From Phenylobacterium sp. (lineage in GTDB: Bacteria; Pseudomonadota; Alphaproteobacteria; Caulobacterales; Caulobacteraceae), in NCBI RefSeq assembly GCF_004299445.1, contig NZ_SCTC01000054.1:1-46362 (forward strand): a stretch of DNA of 46,362 nucleotides, written 5' to 3'. The notes under the pieces are model-generated. The model searched no databases, had not been told where the DNA came from, and saw nothing but the letters and a program-made list of their open reading frames with translations. The position numbers and the translations under genes are program-made. Positions 41,893 through 46,362 of this stretch are shown one piece after another; the stretch's first letter is position 1, and the number at the start of each line of letters is the position of its first letter.

Positions 41893-43758
41893 ATGTCCGA
41901 GGCCAACGGCGACGCACGCAAGGACGCGACGTCTGCGACCCGCGCCGCGCAGGCGGCCGTGGCGGCGAGTCTGCCGGCCGACGACGGTCAAGACTTCGCG
42001 CTCGCGCGCCGGGGATTTCTGGGCTCGATCCCGGACGCGGACGTGCCGGGCGCCTGGAGCCAGCGCCCCTTCGCGTTCCTGGAGGGCGAACGGCCCGACA
42101 CGATCAACCCCAGCCTCTGGCGTCAGGCGCGGCTGAACGCCCTGCACGGGCTCTTCGAAGTGACCCCCGGCGTCTACCAGGTGCGCGGCTTCGACATCTC
42201 GAACATCACGTTCATCCAGGGGCGAGAGGGCTGGATCGTCATCGACCCGCTCACCTCGGCGCAACCGGCGGCGGCGGCCCTGGAGCTGGTGCGGCGGCTG
42301 AAGGGCGATCGACCGGTGACGGCGGTGATCTATACCCACAGCCACGTCGACCACTACGGCGGGATCATGGGCGTGCTGTCGCCCGACGACATCGCCCGCG
42401 GCGTGCCCATCGTCGCGCCCGAGGGCTTCCTGCAGGCGGCCGTCGCCGAGAACGTCCTGGCCGGCAACGTCATGAGCCGCCGCGCCACCTATATGTACGG
42501 CGGGCTGCTGCCGAAGGACCCCCGCGGGCACGTGGACTCGGGGCTGGGCAAGGGCACATCCACCGGCAAGGTCGCGCTCGTGGCGCCCAATGTCTCGGTG
42601 ACCCACACCGGCCAGACCCTGACACTGGACGGCGTGGACGTGGTCTTCCAGGTGACGCCCGACACCGAAGCGCCGGCCGAGATGAACTTCCACTTCCCGC
42701 AGTTCGGCGCGCTGTGCATGGCCGAGAACTGCACCTGCCACCTGCACAACCTGTACACGCCGCGCGGCGCCCAGGTGCGCGACGCGAAGGCCTGGGCCTT
42801 CTACATCGACGAGGCGCTGGAGATGTTCGCCGGCCAGGCGTCGGTGATGTTCGCCAGCCACCACTGGCCCCGCTGGGGCGAGGACCCTATCCGCGCGTTC
42901 CTGGCCAAGCAGCGCGACCTCTACAAGTACATCCACGACCAGACGCTGCGGATGGCGAACCACGGCATGAACGGGCCCGAGATCGCCGAGGTCCTGAAGC
43001 TGCCGCCGACGCTCGAGGCCGAGTGGCACACCCGCAGCTACTACGGAACGCTCAGCCACAACGCCAAGGCCGTCTACCAGAAGTATCTGGGCTGGTTCGA
43101 CGGCAACCCGGCCAACCTGAACAAGCACCCGCCCGAGGCGGCCGGTCGTCGCTATGTGGAGGCCATGGGCGGCCCGGACCGCATCCTGGCCGAGGGCCGG
43201 CGGGCGTTCGACGCCGGGGACTATCGCTGGACCGCCGAGATCGTGGGGCATCTGGTCTTCGCCGATCCGACGCAGGCGGAGGCTCGCGCGCTGCAGGCCG
43301 ACGCTCTGGAGCAGATGGGCTACCAGGCTGAATCCGGACCCTGGCGCGACTTCTACCTCACCGGCGCCCAGGAGCTGCGCAAGCCGCGGCCGAGGTCGGA
43401 CACCCCGCGCCAGGCGTCCGCCGGCCAGCTGCGCACCCTGCCCGCCGACAACCTGCTGGACGCGCTTTCGGTGCGGCTGAACGGGCTGTCGGCCGGCGAC
43501 CAGACGATCGGGTTCACGGTCGCCTTCACGGACACGGGCGAACGGTTCGCCGTGCGTGTGGAGAACGCGGTGCTGCACCATCGGCCGGGCGAGGCGGGGC
43601 CGGTTGTCGAGCTGGCGCGCGGCGACCTTGTCGACCTGGTCACCGGTGCGAAGACCCTGGAGGAGGCGGACGTCCGTGGCGCGGGCGCGTCCCAGCTCGG
43701 CCGGCTCGTCGCCCTTCTCGACCGCTTCGACCTCTGGTTCGAAATTTCAGCGCCCTGA
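41893..43758 (+). CDS. Alkyl sulfatase, metallo-beta-lactamase superfamily (SdsA1/BDS1-like)
   Basis: This 621-residue enzyme hydrolyses primary or secondary alkyl sulfates to alcohol and sulfate. The N-terminal MBL domain has THSHVDHYGG with His149, His151, Asp153 and His154, then a second metal part ENCTCHLHN (Glu278, His283) and SHHWPRWG. A dimerisation domain (about 370-480) and a C-terminal SCP2-like domain (about 500-621, DALSVRLNG..) follow, the standard SdsA1 layout. There is no clear signal peptide, so it may be cytosolic. The ATG at 41893 follows GGGGAGAG; an earlier in-frame ATG at 41824 lacks one. It is followed after 10 bp by the enoyl-CoA hydratase gene. Confidence 0.94.
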   Translation: MSEANGDARKDATSATRAAQAAVAASLPADDGQDFALARRGFLGSIPDADVPGAWSQRPFAFLEGERPDTINPSLWRQARLNALHGLFEVTPGVYQVRGFDISNITFIQGREGWIVIDPLTSAQPAAAALELVRRLKGDRPVTAVIYTHSHVDHYGGIMGVLSPDDIARGVPIVAPEGFLQAAVAENVLAGNVMSRRATYMYGGLLPKDPRGHVDSGLGKGTSTGKVALVAPNVSVTHTGQTLTLDGVDVVFQVTPDTEAPAEMNFHFPQFGALCMAENCTCHLHNLYTPRGAQVRDAKAWAFYIDEALEMFAGQASVMFASHHWPRWGEDPIRAFLAKQRDLYKYIHDQTLRMANHGMNGPEIAEVLKLPPTLEAEWHTRSYYGTLSHNAKAVYQKYLGWFDGNPANLNKHPPEAAGRRYVEAMGGPDRILAEGRRAFDAGDYRWTAEIVGHLVFADPTQAEARALQADALEQMGYQAESGPWRDFYLTGAQELRKPRPRSDTPRQASAGQLRTLPADNLLDALSVRLNGLSAGDQTIGFTVAFTDTGERFAVRVENAVLHHRPGEAGPVVELARGDLVDLVTGAKTLEEADVRGAGASQLGRLVALLDRFDLWFEISAP

Positions 43759-43768
43759 CGGAGACCGC

Positions 43769-44653
43769 ATGTCCAAGCCCCAGTTCGAGACCCTTCTCTA
43801 CGATGTCGAGGACGGGATCGCGACGATCACGCTGAACCGTCCAGACCGCCTCAACGCCTTCACGCCGAAGATGATGCTGGACATGATCGCGGCGTTTGAC
43901 GCGACCGACGCCGACGACGCGGTGAAGGCCGTCATCGTCACCGGCGCGGGCCGCGGATTCTGCGCCGGGGCGGACCTGGGCGCCGGCGGCGGCACCTTCG
44001 ACCAGGGCGCGCGCGAGGCCGAGCGGCGCGCGGCGGGCGACACCGGGGACGTGACGCGCGATGGCGGCGGCCGCGTGTCCCTGCGCATCTTCGAAAGCCT
44101 GAAGCCGGTGATCGCCGCCGTGAACGGCGCGGCCGTCGGCGTGGGCGTCACGATGCAGCTGCCCATGGATATCCGGCTCGCGTCCACCGACGCCAAGTTC
44201 GGCTTCGTGTTCGCGCGCCGCGGGATCGCGCTGGAGGCCTGTTCGTCGTGGTTCCTGCCCCGGCTGGTCGGCCCGCCGACAGCGCTGGAGTGGTGCTACT
44301 CGGGCCGGGTGTTTTCCGCTCAGGAGGCGCATGCCAAGGGCCTCGTCCAGGCGCTGCACGCGCCCGAGGATCTGCTGCCGGCCGCCCGGGCGCTCGCCAC
44401 CGAGTTCGTGGCCAACGCCTCGCCGATGTCGATGGCCGTCACACGTCAGCTGATCTGGCGCGGAATGGTGGCCGACCATCCGATGGAGGCGCATCGGGCC
44501 GACAGCCGCTCCATGCGCCAGCGCGGCGCGTCGGATGACGCCCGCGAAGGGATCGCCGCGTTCCTGGAAAAACGCCCCGCCGACTTCCCGGATCGGGTTT
44601 CGAAGGGTCTGCCCGACCTCTGGCCGGAATGGCAGGCGCCCGAGTACCGCTGA
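43769..44653 (+). CDS. Enoyl-CoA hydratase/isomerase family protein
   Basis: This 294-residue crotonase has ITLNRPDRLNAFTPKM at the N-terminus, the oxyanion-hole motif VTGAGRGFCAGADLGAGGG, AAVNGAAVGVGVTMQLPMDIRLA (second oxyanion site), and FARRGIALEACSSWFLPRLVG. The second catalytic Glu of hydratases appears as EACSSWFLPR, so the exact activity (hydratase, isomerase or other) is open. It starts 10 bp after the sulfatase stop with GGAG upstream, so the two are cotranscribed. Alkyl chains freed from sulfate would be degraded by beta-oxidation using such enzymes. Confidence 0.92.
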   Translation: MSKPQFETLLYDVEDGIATITLNRPDRLNAFTPKMMLDMIAAFDATDADDAVKAVIVTGAGRGFCAGADLGAGGGTFDQGAREAERRAAGDTGDVTRDGGGRVSLRIFESLKPVIAAVNGAAVGVGVTMQLPMDIRLASTDAKFGFVFARRGIALEACSSWFLPRLVGPPTALEWCYSGRVFSAQEAHAKGLVQALHAPEDLLPAARALATEFVANASPMSMAVTRQLIWRGMVADHPMEAHRADSRSMRQRGASDDAREGIAAFLEKRPADFPDRVSKGLPDLWPEWQAPEYR

Positions 44654-44673
44654 GTTGGGCGCGCCGGCGGCCC

Positions 44674-44742
44674 ATGCCCAGGGTCGACAGCGCCATGCCC
44701 TACGGCTTCTGGCCCCCGGCCCCTGAAGCCAAGTATCGCTGA
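44674..44742 (+). pseudogene. Remnant of a second enoyl-CoA hydratase C-terminus
   Basis: Between the hydratase and the DUF3604 gene, one frame reads MPRVDSAMPYGFWPPAPEAKYR and stops. It aligns with the hydratase's own end (RVSKGLPDLWPEWQAPEYR), and the bases after both stops are alike (TACCGCTGAGTTGGGC against TATCGCTGATCTGGGC). I read it as the 3' scar of a lost tandem paralogue. The remaining length is too short to be functional as an enzyme; it could instead be a chance peptide. Confidence 0.5.
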
Positions 44743-44763
44743 TCTGGGCAGGAGAGAGCGCCG

Positions 44764-46362
44764 ATGAAGACTCGCAACAGGCCGGCCGTCGTCCGCTATG
44801 TGATCCCAGCCGCCGTGGTGGGCGTCCTTGTGGGGGGCGGCGCCATCGCCCAGGCGTTGCGCGGCGAGCCCGCGGCTTCCGCAGCCGACCATGCCAAACC
44901 GGCGGCAGCCACCGCGCCGACCGCGCGCCTGCCGGGCCACAACCCCGACCGCAACGCCTACTTCGGCGACCTGCACGTCCATACGTCGATCTCGAACGAC
45001 GCCTACATCTTCAACGTCCGCCGCACGCCGGACGACGCCTATCGGTTCGGCCGCGGCGAGACGATCGGACACGCGTCCGGCTACCTGGTGAGGCTGGCCG
45101 GCGGCCCGCTGGATTTCGTCGCTGTGACCGACCACGCCGAATACATGTCGGCGATCCGGGAAGCCGGGAACCCGGATAGCCCGCTCTCGAAGCTGGAGTT
45201 CAGCAAGGGCCTGATGAGCCCCAACCCCGACGACATCCAGAAGGCCTTCAACGCCTTCAACCGCGCGCGCCGCGACGGGACGTTGCCCAAGGAGTACGGC
45301 GATCCCTCGATCGTCTCGCGCGCCTGGCGCGAGGTTCAGGACGCTGCCGCGCGGAACAACCAGCCGGGCCGCTTCACGACCCTGGTGGGATATGAGTACA
45401 CGGCCGCATCGACGGGGCGAAACCTGCACCGCAACGTCATCTTCCGGGGCTCCAACGTGCCGGCGATGCCCTATTCGGCCAGCGATTCCGCCGACCCCGA
45501 GAACCTGTGGCGCACGATGGACGGCTGGCGGGCCAAGGGCATCGAGGCGCTGGCCATCCCGCACAATTCGAACGGGTCGGACGGCATCATGTTCGACAGC
45601 GTGCGCCTGAACGGCCAGCCGATCGACAAGGCCTACGCCGAGATGCGGATGCGCAACGAACCGCTCGTCGAGATGACCCAGATCAAGGGCACGTCCGACA
45701 CGCACCCGTCGCTGTCGCCCAACGACGAATGGGCCAACTTCGAGATCATGGAAAGCTACATCGGCTCCAGCACCAAGGTGACGAAGTTCGCCGGCGGCTA
45801 CGTGCGTCGTGCGCTGCAGGACGGGATCATCCTGCGCGAGAAGCTGGGGGCGAACCCCTTCAAGTTCGGTTTCATCGGCTCGTCCGACACTCACAACGCC
45901 GCGCCCGGCAGCGTGGAGGAGCCCAACTACTTCTCCAAGACAGGGCGGCGCGACGGCCTGCCCGAGCTGCGGGGTTCGGCTCCGCCCGGAGGCGCGCGCG
46001 ACTGGTCGGCCCTGACCGGAGAACAGTTGGCCAATCCGCCGGTCTTCCAGACCTGGGGCGCGTCGGGTCTGGCCGGTGTCTGGGCGGAGGAGAACAGCCG
46101 CGATGCGATCTACGCGGCGCTGCGGCGCAAGGAGACGTTTGCGACCTCGGGTCCGCGGATCAAGGTGCGGTTCTTCGCCAGCTACGACTTCCCGGCCGAC
46201 CTGATGACCCGGCCGGACACGGTGCGCCAGGCCTATGCCCGGGGCGTGCCCATGGGCGGCGACCTGCTGGCCGCACGGGGGAAGGCCCCGCAGTTCCTGG
46301 TCTGGGCGGTGCGCGACCCGCGCGCCGGCTACCTCCAGCGGGCCCAGGTGGTGAAGGGCTGG
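44764..46362 (+). CDS. DUF3604 domain protein (PHP-like metal site), 3' partial
   Basis: The gene runs off the window end after 533 codons with no stop. An N-terminal signal or anchor (IPAAVVGVLVGGGAIA, about 14-29) and Ala-rich linker lead into the DUF3604 domain: AYFGDLHVHTSISNDA (His71, His73), VAVTDHAEYMS (Asp123, His124), LVGYEYTAA, AIPHNSNGS, and GSSDTHNAAPGS (Asp375, His377). This arrangement of His and Asp resembles a PHP phosphoesterase metal site, so a hydrolase role is likely, but the family's substrate is unknown to me. AGGAGAGAG precedes the ATG at 44764. It lies 110 bp after the hydratase and may belong to the sulfatase operon. Confidence 0.9.
   Translation, partial: MKTRNRPAVVRYVIPAAVVGVLVGGGAIAQALRGEPAASAADHAKPAAATAPTARLPGHNPDRNAYFGDLHVHTSISNDAYIFNVRRTPDDAYRFGRGETIGHASGYLVRLAGGPLDFVAVTDHAEYMSAIREAGNPDSPLSKLEFSKGLMSPNPDDIQKAFNAFNRARRDGTLPKEYGDPSIVSRAWREVQDAAARNNQPGRFTTLVGYEYTAASTGRNLHRNVIFRGSNVPAMPYSASDSADPENLWRTMDGWRAKGIEALAIPHNSNGSDGIMFDSVRLNGQPIDKAYAEMRMRNEPLVEMTQIKGTSDTHPSLSPNDEWANFEIMESYIGSSTKVTKFAGGYVRRALQDGIILREKLGANPFKFGFIGSSDTHNAAPGSVEEPNYFSKTGRRDGLPELRGSAPPGGARDWSALTGEQLANPPVFQTWGASGLAGVWAEENSRDAIYAALRRKETFATSGPRIKVRFFASYDFPADLMTRPDTVRQAYARGVPMGGDLLAARGKAPQFLVWAVRDPRAGYLQRAQVVKGW

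Noticed and set aside
41707..43581. N-terminal extension of the SDR reading frame (about 625 codons)
   Set aside because: It lies antisense to the alkyl sulfatase; the SDR proper starts at 41706 with a GGGGAGG site and the Rossmann fold.
44446..45894. 482-codon minus-strand open frame opposite the DUF3604 gene
   Set aside because: The plus strand encodes DUF3604 with clear metal motifs; this frame is antisense without domains.

Overview
This GC-rich window (very strong G/C bias at third codon positions) looks like chromosome of an alphaproteobacterium, most likely Caulobacteraceae (Phenylobacterium or Caulobacter type). Supporting this are the housekeeping block ptsP / HTH-DUF4115 / ispG / prfA / prmC / DUF4167, a PEPxxWA-CTERM protein, a CYP153 alkane hydroxylase, a Zur-controlled ZnuD-like receptor and clustered GANTC sites. 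The genus is an inference; no rRNA or other decisive marker is present. I found no tRNA, rRNA, CRISPR array, insertion sequence or prophage.

Layout. 1-6.8 kb holds stand-alone enzymes: the 3' end of a SufR-like regulator, a lipocalin, a membrane-anchored alpha/beta hydrolase, an amidohydrolase, an M24 peptidase homologue, and a divergent cytochrome c / PQQ sugar dehydrogenase pair. 7-18.6 kb is the core block: nitrogen phosphotransferase EI, a RodZ-like HTH membrane protein, IspG, release factor 1 and its methyltransferase PrmC (coupled to a MOSC protein), and an Arg/Asp-rich DUF4167 protein. 18.6-23.3 kb is a metal-homeostasis segment: a ZnuD-like TonB receptor followed by a hydrolase, divergent from a His-rich Zur with a Zur box between them, then an RcnB-like protein. 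24.4-26.1 kb is a thymidylate/folate operon, thyA - MazG-like - folA. 26.2-32.9 kb mixes an SMP-30 protein, two tiny membrane proteins, an old yellow enzyme, a GFA-like protein, a CYP153 P450 and secreted proteins. 33.1-36.2 kb joins kynureninase and alanine dehydrogenase, divergent from an Lrp-type regulator. 36.2-46.4 kb is a catabolic-looking segment: CocE-type hydrolase, degenerate M19 dipeptidase, MFS transporter, SDR, alkyl sulfatase, enoyl-CoA hydratase and a DUF3604 protein cut by the window end.

Two ~210-bp palindromic intergenic elements (4.2 and 27.6 kb) are copies of one repeat family. Points most worth following: an 11-bp perfect inverted repeat whose right arm carries the ribosome-binding site of the Lrp gene; pairing of kynureninase with the enzyme that consumes its alanine product; an M19 protein lacking half of its metal ligands; the remnant of a second enoyl-CoA hydratase; tandem GANTC repeats ahead of thyA; and a Zur-box locus with an unexpected hydrolase. 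No single locus is clearly a wholly new system.
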